From: Bacillus solitudinis
Lineage (GTDB): Bacteria > Bacillota > Bacilli > Bacillales > Bacillaceae_D
Length of the DNA stretch: 59,106 nt
Assembly: GCF_002797395.1 (NCBI RefSeq)
Contig: NZ_KZ454943.1
Location: 4,011,722-4,070,827, forward strand
Direction of reading: 5' to 3'
The first letter of the stretch is position 1, and every line of letters starts with the position of its first letter. Positions 7,651 through 17,204 of the stretch are shown here, one piece after another. The position numbers and the translations under genes are program-made. The notes under the pieces are model-generated. The model was given only the letters and a program-made list of their open reading frames with translations, was not told the origin of the DNA and searched no databases.

Positions 7651-9162
7651 TTATGCCTTTCTCTTTTTTATGCGACCTATTCCAAGTTGTTTTGCTTCTT
7701 CGCGTAAAGCTTTCAATAGGCTGATGGTCATCAAAGCAATAATTATAGAGAATGGTAAAGCTGCTATTATCATCATATTTTGTAATGCTTGAAGACCGCC
7801 CGTGTATAGAAGCACAATGGCTATTGTAGAGAGCAAAATCCCCCATGTGAATTTTATTTTATTACCAGGTGAGTGTGAGCCATTTGTTGTCATCATACCT
7901 AATACATATGTTCCTGAGTCAGCAGATGTAATGAAAAATGACCCAATAAGCACTATTGCCGTAATCGATGTTACGAGAGGCAATGGATAATGCGACAAGA
8001 CACCAAATAACGATTCAGCTGCAGAAAGGCTTGATATTTTAGTAATACCGTTATGTTCAAGTGAAATTGCGGAACCTCCGAAAGTTGAGAACCATAAAAA
8101 AACAACGATTGAAGGTATTAGTAGTACGAAAAAAACAAATTCCCTAATACTTCTTCCTTTAGAAACACGGGCAATAAAGATCCCAACAAATGGTGACCAT
8201 GCAATCCACCAGGCCCAATAAAAAATTGTCCATCCAGTAATCCATCCACGAATGTCTTCGTTTAAAGGGGCAATTCTAAAACTCATCTGTGGTAATTTTT
8301 GAATATATGTCCCAATCGTATCAGTAAATAAATGTAGAATAAATAACGTTGGACCAAATACAAACATAAGTAAAAGTAAAGCACCGGCCAAAATCATATT
8401 AGTGTTGCTTAATATTTTTATTCCCTTACCTAATCCAGACCATGCCGATATTAAAAATAGAACTGTAACAAAGGCAATGATAATAAATTGCATCCAAATA
8501 TTTGTAGATAGGTCAAATAAATATGCCAAACCCCCATTGATTTGAACTGCACCAAATCCGAGCGATGTTGCCACACCAAGAACAGTTGCTAATACAGAAA
8601 AGGTGTCAATCCCTTTTCCTATCATGCCGTTCACCTTATTACCGAAAATCGGGTGTAAAGTTGCACTGATTAAACTTAATTTATTATGTCTAAAATGAAA
8701 ATAGGCAATGGAAAGAGCCACTATGGCGTAAATACTCCAAGCATGAATCCCCCAATGAAAAAAAGTAAATCTAAGTGCATCCTTTATAGCTTGATTGGTA
8801 CCAACTTCACCAGTAGGAGAACTAATGGCATAATGGCTGATTGGTTCTGACGTTCCATAAAAAACAATCCCTATCCCCATTCCAGCACTAAATAACATTG
8901 CGATCCAAGTGGTTCTAGAAAATTCCGGCTTTTCATCTTGGTTTCCGAGCTTAATTCTTCCAACAGGTGAAATTAATAAATATAGACAAATAACAAGAAT
9001 AATCGTGACTAGGATTAGATAATACCATCCAAATATATCCGAAATAAAAGCTTGAATAGTTAAAGTGATCTTCTCTAATATATTAGGAATAATAATTCCA
9101 GTTAGAACAAGCAAGGTAAGTATAAATATGGAAATGTAAAATACTAAATAACGTGGTTTCAT
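7651..9162 (-). CDS. BCCT-family betaine/choline-type transporter
   Basis: A 503-residue, 12-helix sodium-coupled transporter of the BCCT family (OpuD/BetT/BetP group), for osmoprotectants such as glycine betaine or choline. It carries the family signature with a tryptophan cluster, GWTIFYWAWWIAWSPFVG (about 304-321), followed by FIARVSKGRSIREF, and FSAGMGIGIVFYG in the fourth helix region. The tail after helix 12 is short and basic. The start follows a G-rich site. It is a close paralogue of the gene at 24157-25713. No betaine-synthesis genes are adjacent, so uptake rather than conversion is implied. Osmotic regulation would be expected but no site was identified. Confidence 0.92.
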   Translation of the reverse strand: MKPRYLVFYISIFILTLLVLTGIIIPNILEKITLTIQAFISDIFGWYYLILVTIILVICLYLLISPVGRIKLGNQDEKPEFSRTTWIAMLFSAGMGIGIVFYGTSEPISHYAISSPTGEVGTNQAIKDALRFTFFHWGIHAWSIYAIVALSIAYFHFRHNKLSLISATLHPIFGNKVNGMIGKGIDTFSVLATVLGVATSLGFGAVQINGGLAYLFDLSTNIWMQFIIIAFVTVLFLISAWSGLGKGIKILSNTNMILAGALLLLMFVFGPTLFILHLFTDTIGTYIQKLPQMSFRIAPLNEDIRGWITGWTIFYWAWWIAWSPFVGIFIARVSKGRSIREFVFFVLLIPSIVVFLWFSTFGGSAISLEHNGITKISSLSAAESLFGVLSHYPLPLVTSITAIVLIGSFFITSADSGTYVLGMMTTNGSHSPGNKIKFTWGILLSTIAIVLLYTGGLQALQNMMIIAALPFSIIIALMTISLLKALREEAKQLGIGRIKKRKA

Positions 9163-9374
9163 TACAGGACCCCCTATTTGTAAAACGATATAGATTAGTG
9201 TTTTCTTTTTTACAGATATTCATGTAAAAGTAGCTAATCTTTAACCTGATTTTTTTAGATAATATCTTTTATCACGTGATTAAAGAGGGAGAGCTGACTA
9301 TATTGTGTTAGCAAATGACAAGGGGTAGAAATAAAAAACCTTGTTAAACTAAACCAGCTAATAGTTGGTCAACA

Positions 9375-9500
9375 TTTTCTTTTATTTCGTACAATAATCT
9401 TGTTAGTTGTTTTCTGCTTACGAGAGTCTCGTATCCCACATGGAATAGCCATAAATAAGGCATGTCCTAGTCTGGAAGAGGTTGAAACACTTTTTACGTT
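9375..9500 (-). pseudogene. IS110-family transposase remnant
   Basis: On the minus strand this reads SRLGHALFMAIPCGIRDSRK and then QKTTNKIIVRNKR. That corresponds to the conserved C-terminal Transposase_20 region of IS110 elements (usual form RLRHALYMAVRCGIR). No start, no catalytic N-terminus and no IS ends remain. Nearly the same fragment occurs at about 17215-17420. Confidence 0.7.
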
Positions 9501-9580
9501 CCGTATGAAAAGAGAATCTCCAACGAGAGGATGGGAGCGAACGAATACCTGGAAAGCTTAGCGATTAATAAAATAATGAG

Positions 9581-9661
9581 GGTCTGACCTCAACTAGTTA
9601 GCATATAACATGGCTAGAATTCGTTTGAAAATAGCCGTAGATTATGCACTGGGGTCAGACA
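9581..9661. repeat. Short element bounded by an inverted GTCTGACC repeat
   Basis: GTCTGACC at 9582-9589 and its exact complement GGTCAGAC at 9653-9660 bracket about 63 bases without coding potential, just downstream of the vanW-like gene. It could be a small non-autonomous mobile element or a long-loop terminator. Only the inverted ends are visible. Confidence 0.4.
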
Positions 9662-9681
9662 CTCTATTTAGTGTAAATAAT

Positions 9682-10590
9682 TTATTCAATTTTAATTTCT
9701 ATAGGTAGTTTATTCGGTGCACTAGGTATATTTCTTTGACTGGACTCAATCGCCTCAGACGAGTGGATTAAGACGATCATTTGTCCGCCATAAATTTTAG
9801 ATTGGATTAGAATAGGTTGGTTTAGCTTATTACGAAAGACAAAATCTGGTCCATACCAGCTCACTGTTGCATCTCGCCCGCGAGGAACGTAAGGAACACG
9901 TCTACTATGAGAATACCGCTGAACTATTTCCAAACCAGCATAATCAACAGCATTGTACAAAGTGGAGGACACTTGGCAGATGCCACCGCCAATTCCTTCT
10001 GATAACTCGCCTCTGACAATCACCGGAGCAGGTAAATACCCTCTTTCCTTTGTTCTCTTCCCAACAATTTTGTTAAAGGAAAAGACTTCTCCAGGAAAGA
10101 CAACTTGGTTATTAATGGCTTCTGATGCAAGAGAAATATTATGAGAGCGTTGCTTATTGCGACTATTAAAGTACGTTACATATTGTCCAATTCGCTTCAT
10201 ACGAATTTCTGCTAACAGTTCACTATCCACTCGAGGGGGTAAGGGCTGCTGCGGAACTTCAATCTCGCTATGTCCTCGTCCATAATAATAACGATAAAAG
10301 AAATGTTTAAATTTTTGACGATTAAGCTTATAACCTACTTGCTCAGAGACGATATTTCCATATTTATCTAGCTTAGCATTCACTGGGGCTTGATAAGTTT
10401 GTTGATCAATTTGCTGTAGAAATTGATCATATTTATCTATATCAATCATTTCCTTACCGATTACGTCTGCTATAAATTCTGATCTGTGAACACTGGCAAT
10501 GGTCTTACCATCATGGATGACAGTAAAATCATCAGATATCTCAATAAAAGGAAAAAAGAGCATGAGCATTGTTAAAGCAATCTGTACCAT
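9682..10590 (-). CDS. VanW-family protein
   Basis: About 302 residues with an N-terminal hydrophobic segment that acts as a signal or anchor, a middle region rich in basic residues, and a C-terminal VanW domain. The domain shows FPGEVFSFNKIVGKRT and then EGIGGGICQVSSTLYNA, with the conserved Cys, which are its hallmarks. VanW proteins accompany vancomycin-resistance clusters in some bacteria but are widespread in Bacillus without them; the likely location is the cell surface. ATG 10590 is preferred over GTG 10602, which sits on top of the ribosome site GGAGGAGG. No resistance genes are nearby, so a general envelope role is more likely. Biochemical function unknown. Confidence 0.85.
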   Translation of the reverse strand: MVQIALTMLMLFFPFIEISDDFTVIHDGKTIASVHRSEFIADVIGKEMIDIDKYDQFLQQIDQQTYQAPVNAKLDKYGNIVSEQVGYKLNRQKFKHFFYRYYYGRGHSEIEVPQQPLPPRVDSELLAEIRMKRIGQYVTYFNSRNKQRSHNISLASEAINNQVVFPGEVFSFNKIVGKRTKERGYLPAPVIVRGELSEGIGGGICQVSSTLYNAVDYAGLEIVQRYSHSRRVPYVPRGRDATVSWYGPDFVFRNKLNQPILIQSKIYGGQMIVLIHSSEAIESSQRNIPSAPNKLPIEIKIE

Positions 10591-10819
10591 TAGCTGTCTC
10601 ACCTCCTCCTATTATTATGAGTAAGGAGGGAGCCTTTCATGTGAAAAAGTCCAAAGTAAGTACAAAAAAAACAATAAAGGCTGAATCTAAATGTTGATAA
10701 ATGAGATTTTCACCATCTTTTTTAAAGCCACTCAAGCTTAATATAAACTTTATATTTCACAGAAAAAGGCATTGACGTTCGATCTTGACGTTCTTTATTT
10801 ATAGAAAAAAATTTTAGGG

Positions 10820-10876
10820 TTGTAAATTAGAGAGAGAATGAATATAATGGTATTAAAAGTTGCCTTAAGGAAAAAC
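10820..10876 (+). promoter_or_regulatory. mnt promoter with MntR box 1
   Basis: TTGTAA (10820-10825) and TATAAT (10843-10848) are 17 bases apart. Immediately downstream, AGTTGCCTTAAGGAAAAAC (10858-10876) matches the Bacillus MntR operator (TTTGCCTTAAGGAAAC type). An operator at the transcription start fits repression by manganese-bound MntR. Confidence 0.8.
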
Positions 10877-10961
10877 AAATTCTTCTGTACAAGTTTGTTT
10901 TATTAACGCAATTGCATGTTTTGATTTTAGGTATCCTAAGAGAACAATTTTTTTTATTATA

Positions 10962-10979
10962 AAGTTGCCTTAAGGAAAG
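10962..10979 (+). promoter_or_regulatory. MntR box 2
   Basis: AAGTTGCCTTAAGGAAAG repeats the first MntR box almost exactly, 104 bases further downstream and 50 bases before the mntB start. Two copies suggest tight or cooperative manganese control. Confidence 0.75.
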
Positions 10980-11028
10980 ATTGTGTGCTTCATGCTAATC
11001 ATTTACCGATTTTAAGGAGGGGAAGACA

Positions 11029-11775
11029 ATGAGCGACATCTTAACAGTTCAAGATTTATATGTTTCCTATCACGGGAATGAAGCAGTAAAAAATATATCA
11101 TTCTCTACAAAGGCAGGGCAAATTGTTGGAATCATTGGTCCAAATGGAGCGGGGAAATCGACGTTATTAAAGTCATTGTTGAATTTAATTCCTAGAGATA
11201 AGGGGGAAATAAAAATTGCAGGCAGATCAATTGATGAAATGAGGAAAAAAATTGCCTATGTTCCTCAACGTAGCAATATTGATTGGGATTTCCCAATTAC
11301 CGTAATTGATACGGTCGTAATTGGGACATATCCGAACCTTGGTTTATTTAAGCGTCCAAAGAGACGCGAAAAAGAGTGGGCTTACGAATGTTTAAAGAAG
11401 GTGGGGATGGAAGAGTTCAGTCAGCGTCAAATTGGGGAGTTATCCGGGGGGCAGCAGCAGAGAGTTTTTGTTGCAAGGGCATTAGCACAAAAGCCGGAAT
11501 TCTTTTTTCTTGACGAGCCTTTTGTCGGGATCGATGTGTCAAGTGAGGAAACGATCATTAACATTTTACGTGAGCAGAAAAACTTAGGGAAAACCGTATT
11601 AGTCGTCCATCATGATTTAAGCAAAGCGCATTCATACTTTGATGAATTGCTGTTGCTGAATCAGGAACTAGTTAAGTATGGGACTGTGGCTGAGGTATGT
11701 CGACCAGAAGTAATAAAGAAAGCCTATCAGGGACAATTATCCTTTTTAGATGAAATGGGGATGACAGTGTCATGA
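11029..11775 (+). CDS. mntB: Manganese ABC transporter ATP-binding protein MntB
   Basis: A 248-residue ABC ATPase. Walker A is GPNGAGKS (about 37-44), the signature motif is LSGGQQQR (about 138-145), and Walker B is FFFLDEP with the glutamate before P. The H-loop is VVHHD. It belongs to the metal-type (MntB/ZnuC/TroB) group and powers import with the permease and lipoprotein encoded downstream. The start is preceded by AAGGAGGGGAAGACA. The stop overlaps the permease start (ATGA), which indicates translational coupling. The two MntR boxes upstream are the main reason to assign manganese rather than zinc. Confidence 0.93.
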   Translation: MSDILTVQDLYVSYHGNEAVKNISFSTKAGQIVGIIGPNGAGKSTLLKSLLNLIPRDKGEIKIAGRSIDEMRKKIAYVPQRSNIDWDFPITVIDTVVIGTYPNLGLFKRPKRREKEWAYECLKKVGMEEFSQRQIGELSGGQQQRVFVARALAQKPEFFFLDEPFVGIDVSSEETIINILREQKNLGKTVLVVHHDLSKAHSYFDELLLLNQELVKYGTVAEVCRPEVIKKAYQGQLSFLDEMGMTVS

Positions 11776-12644
11776 GTGTGATCGCTTTCTACGAATCTAT
11801 TTTACAATATGAGTTTTTGCAACGAGCATTGATTACATCTATTATGGTGGGAATCGTTTGTGGTGTGATCGGTTGTTTTATCATTTTGCGAGGAATGTCT
11901 TTGATGGGAGATGCGATTTCACATGCTGTTCTTCCGGGGGTTGCCCTCTCTTACATGCTGGGGATTAATATCTTTTATGGTGCTGTTCTCACGGGATTAG
12001 TTGTCGCAATTTCGATTGGATATATTAGTCAGAATAGCCGAATTAAAGATGATACATCGATTGGGATTATGTTTACAGCCGCCTTTGCGATAGGGATTAT
12101 CCTGATTACTCTTATGCAAAGTAGTGCTGATTTGTATCATATCTTATTCGGAAACGTGCTTGCCGTCCCAATCTCAGAGGTGTGGATGACGTTTGTTGTG
12201 ACAGTCATTGTGTTACTTTGTGTCTATTTATTTTTCAAAGAATTACTTGTCACTACATTTGATCCTACGATGTCGGCAGCTTATGGCTTACCTAATAAAC
12301 TCATTCATTATGTATTAATGACACTTTTAACGATGTCAACGGTAGCCTCTTTGCAAACGGTGGGAATCGTTCTTGTAGTCGCCATGTTAATTACGCCCGC
12401 AGCAACTGCCTATCTGCTGACAAATCGGCTATGGCTTATGGTCTTTTTAGCAGCAGGCTTGGGCGTTACTGCATCAATTATTGGGCTTTATTATAGCTTT
12501 ACGTATAATTTAGCTTCAGGCCCGGCTATTGTTGTGGTAGCAAGCTTGATGTTTGCAATCGCCTTTTTCTTCTCTCCTAAACAAGGACTGTTATGGCGAA
12601 CGTTACGCACTCAGAAGAAGAAAAAGTTACTTATAAAAAATTAA
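11772..12644 (+). CDS. mntC: Manganese ABC transporter permease MntC
   Basis: A 290-residue integral membrane permease of the ABC-3 family (MntC/ZnuB/TroC type), with eight or nine hydrophobic helices and the motif RGMSLMGDAISHAVLPGVA (about 41-59), which is characteristic of metal permeases. It overlaps mntB by four bases and is followed after 30 bases by mntA. The C-terminus is short and very basic (RTQKKKKL), inside the cell by the positive-inside rule. B. subtilis has two permeases (MntC and MntD); here only one is present, so it probably works as a homodimer. Confidence 0.92.
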   Translation: MSVIAFYESILQYEFLQRALITSIMVGIVCGVIGCFIILRGMSLMGDAISHAVLPGVALSYMLGINIFYGAVLTGLVVAISIGYISQNSRIKDDTSIGIMFTAAFAIGIILITLMQSSADLYHILFGNVLAVPISEVWMTFVVTVIVLLCVYLFFKELLVTTFDPTMSAAYGLPNKLIHYVLMTLLTMSTVASLQTVGIVLVVAMLITPAATAYLLTNRLWLMVFLAAGLGVTASIIGLYYSFTYNLASGPAIVVVASLMFAIAFFFSPKQGLLWRTLRTQKKKKLLIKN

Positions 12645-12674
12645 AACATAAACAACAAGAAAGAAGGAGAGAAA

Positions 12675-13616
12675 ATGATGAGAAAACAATTATTATCCAG
12701 TATGACATTCCTTTTACTTTTTTTACTTGGAGCGTGTGGAAGTGAACAAACTAGTCAAGAACAAGGTGAAGCTGATCAATTGAAAGTTGTCACAACCTAT
12801 TCCATCATCTATGACATAGCCAAAAATGTAGCAGGAGAGCAAGCGGAAATTTATAATTTAGCTCCTATCGGTTCTAATCCGCACGAATATGACCCATTAC
12901 CAGAAGATGTAAAGAAAACAACGGATGCAGATGTTGTATTTTATAATGGATTAAACTTAGAGGAAGGAAATAGTTGGTTTAGTAAACTAACTGAGGTTGC
13001 AGGGAAAGGTGATGCGGAAGCACCTGTTTATCGTGTAAGTGAAGGTGTAAATCCTATATTGTTAGAGTCTAAAGGGTTAGAGGAAGAAACGGATCCACAT
13101 GCTTGGCTCGATTTACGCAATGGAATGACTTATGCTGAAAATATCCGCGATGCCTTAATTGAAGTAGATCCAGAAAATGAAAGTTTTTACACGGAAAATG
13201 CGGAAACCTATATTAACGAGCTAAAAGAATTGCATGAAAAAACAATTGAAAAAATAGCGACTATCGATGAAGAGAAACGTTTTCTAATTACAAGTGAAGG
13301 GGCTTTTAAATATTTTGGAGAGGCTTACGGGATCGAGACGGGATACATTTGGGAAATTAATTCTGAAAATCAAGGTTCTCCACAAGAAATACGTGCTGTA
13401 ATTGATCTTATTCGTGATAAGGAAGTAACTGCTTTGTTTGTCGAAACGAGTATTGATCGTCGTAGTATGGAAACAGTATCTGGAGAAACTGGTGTACCGA
13501 TTGTAGGAACGGTTTATACCGATTCTTTAGGGAAAGAAGGGACAGATGGGGATACCTATATAAAAATGATGGAATCTAATATTAATGTGATTATTGATGG
13601 ATTGAATAAGGAGTAA
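12675..13616 (+). CDS. mntA: Manganese-binding lipoprotein MntA
   Basis: A 313-residue cluster A-I metal-binding lipoprotein (TroA/PsaA/ZnuA fold). The signal ends in the lipobox LLGACG (Cys about 21). Ligand residues expected for the family are visible: His in NPHEYDPLPED (about 74), His in DPHAWLD (about 142), Glu in ITSEGAF (about 208) and Asp in the late YTDSLG (about 283). The His-rich loop found in zinc-specific members is absent, consistent with manganese. It captures Mn2+ outside the membrane and delivers it to MntC. Start ATG 12675 (tandem ATGATG) follows AAGGAGAG. Last gene of the operon, followed by a terminator. Confidence 0.92.
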   Translation: MMRKQLLSSMTFLLLFLLGACGSEQTSQEQGEADQLKVVTTYSIIYDIAKNVAGEQAEIYNLAPIGSNPHEYDPLPEDVKKTTDADVVFYNGLNLEEGNSWFSKLTEVAGKGDAEAPVYRVSEGVNPILLESKGLEEETDPHAWLDLRNGMTYAENIRDALIEVDPENESFYTENAETYINELKELHEKTIEKIATIDEEKRFLITSEGAFKYFGEAYGIETGYIWEINSENQGSPQEIRAVIDLIRDKEVTALFVETSIDRRSMETVSGETGVPIVGTVYTDSLGKEGTDGDTYIKMMESNINVIIDGLNKE

Positions 13617-13663
13617 ATACCATATAACTCCCTTAAATTGCTCTAAAAAGATATCACGAAAAA

Positions 13664-13692
13664 GCACACCCTAGCGTAAGGTGTGTTTTTTT
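13664..13692 (+). terminator. Terminator of the mnt operon
   Basis: The stem CACACC / GGTGTG (13665-13685) is followed by seven T. It closes the mntBCA transcript. Confidence 0.85.
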
Positions 13693-13946
13693 GATGTCTA
13701 GTTTCGTTATCGCTTTGGGTGCAGTGGTAACCAAGGATGGACAGATAATGTAGTAGGGATGGGAATCCTGCGAAAATAATTAAGCGAATCGAAGAATAGA
13801 TTGCAGATTTACTAAGTGCATAAAGTCCCTGATGGTTCGATTGAATAGAGAATGTATGATAAAATGGGAAGAAAAAAAGTTGAATAAAAACAGTACAGAC
13901 TTTATATATAGACCCCCTCGAGATAGAAAGGAAGGAGCGGGAGTAC
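13693..13946. other. Gap between mnt operon and SNF2 helicase gene
   Basis: Apart from the helicase ribosome site (AAGGAAGGAGCGGGAG) at its right end I see no gene, repeat copy or clear promoter. Short overlapping frames here have no start signals. Confidence 0.5.
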
Positions 13947-16900
13947 ATGGATATAAAAATCAATCACAAAATGATAAAAGAAATGTGCGGTACCGTCTCC
14001 TTCAAAAGAGGAGACTCTTTTTATCGTGCGAATAAGGTAACATTTCATTATTATAGCCCTGGAAGTTATGAAGCGACCGTTAGTGGAACAGAAGACTTTC
14101 ATGTCACCATTGAAAATCCAACAGGGGAGCTTCGAACAAAATGCAGCTGTCCGACGCTTGCAAATTATCAAAAGGACTGCCAACATATTGCAGCGGTTTT
14201 ACTAGCGATTTATGAGCATCAACGTGAAGGGACTATTCCTATCAGTATAGAAGGCCAAAGGAATGGAGAGCTAACAGAAGGCTTACTAACGCTCTTTAAC
14301 GATAAGCCAGCTCAAAAAAGTAGTCATCAGCTTCATTTTGAAAAAAGAAAAGTATTGGATGTTATGTTTACATGTAAACCAGTTCAGATTGGGAGTGGTG
14401 AGTACTTATTTGGAATAGAAATAAAGATTGGCGAGACGAAGGTACAGAATATTCGAGGCTTTCTTATTAACGTAAAACAAGGGGAACCTAGTAAATTATC
14501 TCCTGACTTTATGTATGACCCAAGCCAGCATTGCTTTTTAGTTGAGTCAAATGCCATTATTCATCAGCTGATTAACGTGGTTCATGATGAAAAGTCCTTT
14601 CTAGAAGCACTACCAAACCGATTAGACGACATGACAAGTACGGAAACCTTACTGATGTCACCATCATCATGGGCGGGGATCGTTCCTTTACTCACTAAGA
14701 ACCCATTGGCTTCACTTGAACACAATGGCCATTCTTTTGAGAAATTCCAATTGGTGGACGGGCCACCTCCATTACGATTTACGTTTGAAGAAACGAATGC
14801 GAAAGACTGCCAATTGACAATCAAAGGGTTTGAGCGAATGATTGTGTTGAATGCCTATCGCTCAGTTTTATGTGAGGGAAAAATCTTTCGGTTAGAAGGT
14901 CAAGACTGTGAACGACTCTTTGAACTAAAGAAAATGCTAGCATCACCTGGTACGAATCACATTCCGATCCCTCTTGAACAACTTGATTTTTTTCTAAAAA
15001 AGATTGTACCAGGCTTAAAAAAAATTGGTGAGGTTAAACTGTCGCGAGCGCTATCCCAGGAGCTTGTGAAAACACCACTTGTGGCAAAGCTTTTCTTAGA
15101 TCGCGTGAGTAATCGTTTACTTGCGGGACTCGAGTTTCAATATGACAATATGGTGATTCAACCATTAGAAAATAGAGATATTCCAACAGGACCTATGATG
15201 ATAAGAGATTTTGAAAAGGAAGAGGAAATTCTTCAGCTCATGGAGGAAAGCCGATTTTCTAAAACAGATGGCGGGTATTATATGCAAAATGAAGAATTGG
15301 AATATGAATTTTTGTATCATGTGGTTCCAAATTTGCAGCAGCTCGTCCAAATTTATGCAACTACGGCTGTTCGAACGCGTATCGTGAGAAAGAATGCCCA
15401 TCCAAAGATTCGAGTGAAGGTTCAAAAAGAACGAACAAATTGGTTAGAATTCAAATTTGAAATGGACGGTATCGCTGATAATCAGATTCGAGAAATTTTA
15501 GTAGCACTTGAGGAAAAACGAAAATATTACCGCTTGCGAAATGGTTCACTACTTTCGCTTGAGACGAAGGAAATGGAAGAAATTCAACGCTTTTTGAAGG
15601 CAGTCCCGATTCAAGATGATAATTTTGAAGCTAGTTTGAATATGCCGATTATTGAAAGCTTGAAGTTCCTCGATGATGTTGATGAGAGTGAAGTCTTCAT
15701 AGTAAAAGAATCGTTTCGTCAGTTTCTTGATCATATACGTAACCCAGGCCATTTAGATTTTGAAGTTCCGCCTAGCCTAGATCCCATTTTGAGAGACTAT
15801 CAGAAACAAGGATATAAATGGATGAAAACACTTGCAAGCTACGGATTTAGCGGGGTGCTTGCCGATGATATGGGACTAGGGAAAACATTGCAAAGTATTA
15901 CATTTATCGTCTCAGAGCTTTCAAGTATACGAAAAAGGAAGCGCCCGGTTCTTATTGCTTGCCCATCCTCTTTAACGTACAACTGGTTACATGAAATGAA
16001 GAAATTTGCTCCTGAGATTCAAGCCATTATTATTGATGGAACGAAAAAGAAAAGAGAACATTTACAAAAGGACATCAAAGACATAGATGTGGTTATTACG
16101 TCCTACCCGTTATTACGACGAGACATCAAATGGTATGAGAAAAAAACATTTCACACTATTTTCTTTGATGAGGCACAAGCTTTTAAAAATCCTGTTACTC
16201 AAACGGCTCGAGCTGTAAAACGACTCAAAGCGGATCATCGCTTTGGCCTGTCAGGAACCCCAGTGGAAAATTCACTAGAAGAGCTTTGGTCGATTTATCA
16301 TGTTGTCTTCCCACAACTATTCCAAGGGTTAAGGGAATACAGTCTTCTACCGAGAAAATCAATTGCCCGAAGAGTTCGTCCGTTTTTACTTCGTCGCTTA
16401 AAAGAGGATGTACTGAAAGAGCTGCCGAAAAAAATGGAGTCACTTGAATCAACGGAGTTGCTACCTGAGCAAAAGAAGCTGTATGCAGCCTATTTGGCTA
16501 AACTACAATACGAAACATTAAAGCATCTAGATAAGGATACGATTCGAAAAAACCGCATTAAAATCTTAGCAGGGTTGACTCGGTTACGACAAATTTGTTG
16601 TCACCCCTCTTTATTTGTGGATGGTTATAATGGAAGTTCAGCAAAATACGAGCAGCTCCTGCAAATATTAGAGGAATCTAGACTTGCTGGGAGAAGAGTG
16701 TTGATTTTCTCACAATTCACCAAAATGCTGCAGCTTATAGGGAGAGAGCTAACAATGCAAGGGCAACCCTATTTTTATCTGGATGGACAAACTCCAGCAG
16801 ATGAACGAGTCGAAATCTGTCATCGATTTAATGAGGGGGAACGAGATTTGTTTCTTATTTCCTTAAAAGCAGGGGGCACGGGACTAAATCTAACGGGTGC

Positions 16901-17150
16901 AGACACAGTCATCTTATATGATCTTTGGTGGAATCCAGCTGTCGAAGAACAAGCGGCCGACCGTGCCCATCGGATGGGACAGAAAAATGTCGTCCAAGTG
17001 ATTAAGCTTGTAGCCCGTGGCACCATTGAAGAAAAGATGAATGAGCTCCAAGAAAAGAAGCGAGATCTCATTGCTGAGATTATCGATTCAAACACAACGG
17101 CTTCCACAACATTAACCGAAGAGGACATCCGAGAAATTTTAATGATCTAA
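13947..17150 (+). CDS. SWIM-domain SNF2-family helicase (YwqA-like)
   Basis: A 1067-residue SNF2-type DNA translocase. The N-terminus has a SWIM zinc finger: C66-x-C68 ... C78-x-H80 in CSCPTLANYQKDCQH. A long middle region corresponds to the bacterial SNF2-associated domain. The ATPase core has Walker A DDMGLGKT (about 640-647), motif II DEAQ (741-744), GLSGTPVEN (motif III), and a C-terminal lobe with HRMGQ and arginines of motif VI. The family works on double-stranded DNA or on RNA polymerase complexes without classical unwinding; B. subtilis YwqA is the nearest named relative by architecture. The start follows an excellent ribosome site. Whether it belongs functionally with the helicase/nuclease genes downstream is unknown; an IS110 remnant separates them. 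Confidence 0.9.
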   Translation: MDIKINHKMIKEMCGTVSFKRGDSFYRANKVTFHYYSPGSYEATVSGTEDFHVTIENPTGELRTKCSCPTLANYQKDCQHIAAVLLAIYEHQREGTIPISIEGQRNGELTEGLLTLFNDKPAQKSSHQLHFEKRKVLDVMFTCKPVQIGSGEYLFGIEIKIGETKVQNIRGFLINVKQGEPSKLSPDFMYDPSQHCFLVESNAIIHQLINVVHDEKSFLEALPNRLDDMTSTETLLMSPSSWAGIVPLLTKNPLASLEHNGHSFEKFQLVDGPPPLRFTFEETNAKDCQLTIKGFERMIVLNAYRSVLCEGKIFRLEGQDCERLFELKKMLASPGTNHIPIPLEQLDFFLKKIVPGLKKIGEVKLSRALSQELVKTPLVAKLFLDRVSNRLLAGLEFQYDNMVIQPLENRDIPTGPMMIRDFEKEEEILQLMEESRFSKTDGGYYMQNEELEYEFLYHVVPNLQQLVQIYATTAVRTRIVRKNAHPKIRVKVQKERTNWLEFKFEMDGIADNQIREILVALEEKRKYYRLRNGSLLSLETKEMEEIQRFLKAVPIQDDNFEASLNMPIIESLKFLDDVDESEVFIVKESFRQFLDHIRNPGHLDFEVPPSLDPILRDYQKQGYKWMKTLASYGFSGVLADDMGLGKTLQSITFIVSELSSIRKRKRPVLIACPSSLTYNWLHEMKKFAPEIQAIIIDGTKKKREHLQKDIKDIDVVITSYPLLRRDIKWYEKKTFHTIFFDEAQAFKNPVTQTARAVKRLKADHRFGLSGTPVENSLEELWSIYHVVFPQLFQGLREYSLLPRKSIARRVRPFLLRRLKEDVLKELPKKMESLESTELLPEQKKLYAAYLAKLQYETLKHLDKDTIRKNRIKILAGLTRLRQICCHPSLFVDGYNGSSAKYEQLLQILEESRLAGRRVLIFSQFTKMLQLIGRELTMQGQPYFYLDGQTPADERVEICHRFNEGERDLFLISLKAGGTGLNLTGADTVILYDLWWNPAVEEQAADRAHRMGQKNVVQVIKLVARGTIEEKMNELQEKKRDLIAEIIDSNTTASTTLTEEDIREILMI

Positions 17151-17204
17151 AGAGAGACATTTGCTGTTATTTTTTGGGGATAGAGAAAGCAAAGGCATTA
17201 CTAA

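Noticed and set aside
9682-10590. Vancomycin-resistance locus
   Set aside because: VanW alone is not evidence of resistance; there is no ligase, VanX/VanY or two-component system nearby.
13643-13963. Minus-strand frame across the mnt terminator
   Set aside because: It covers the terminator hairpin and an intergenic gap with no start signal.
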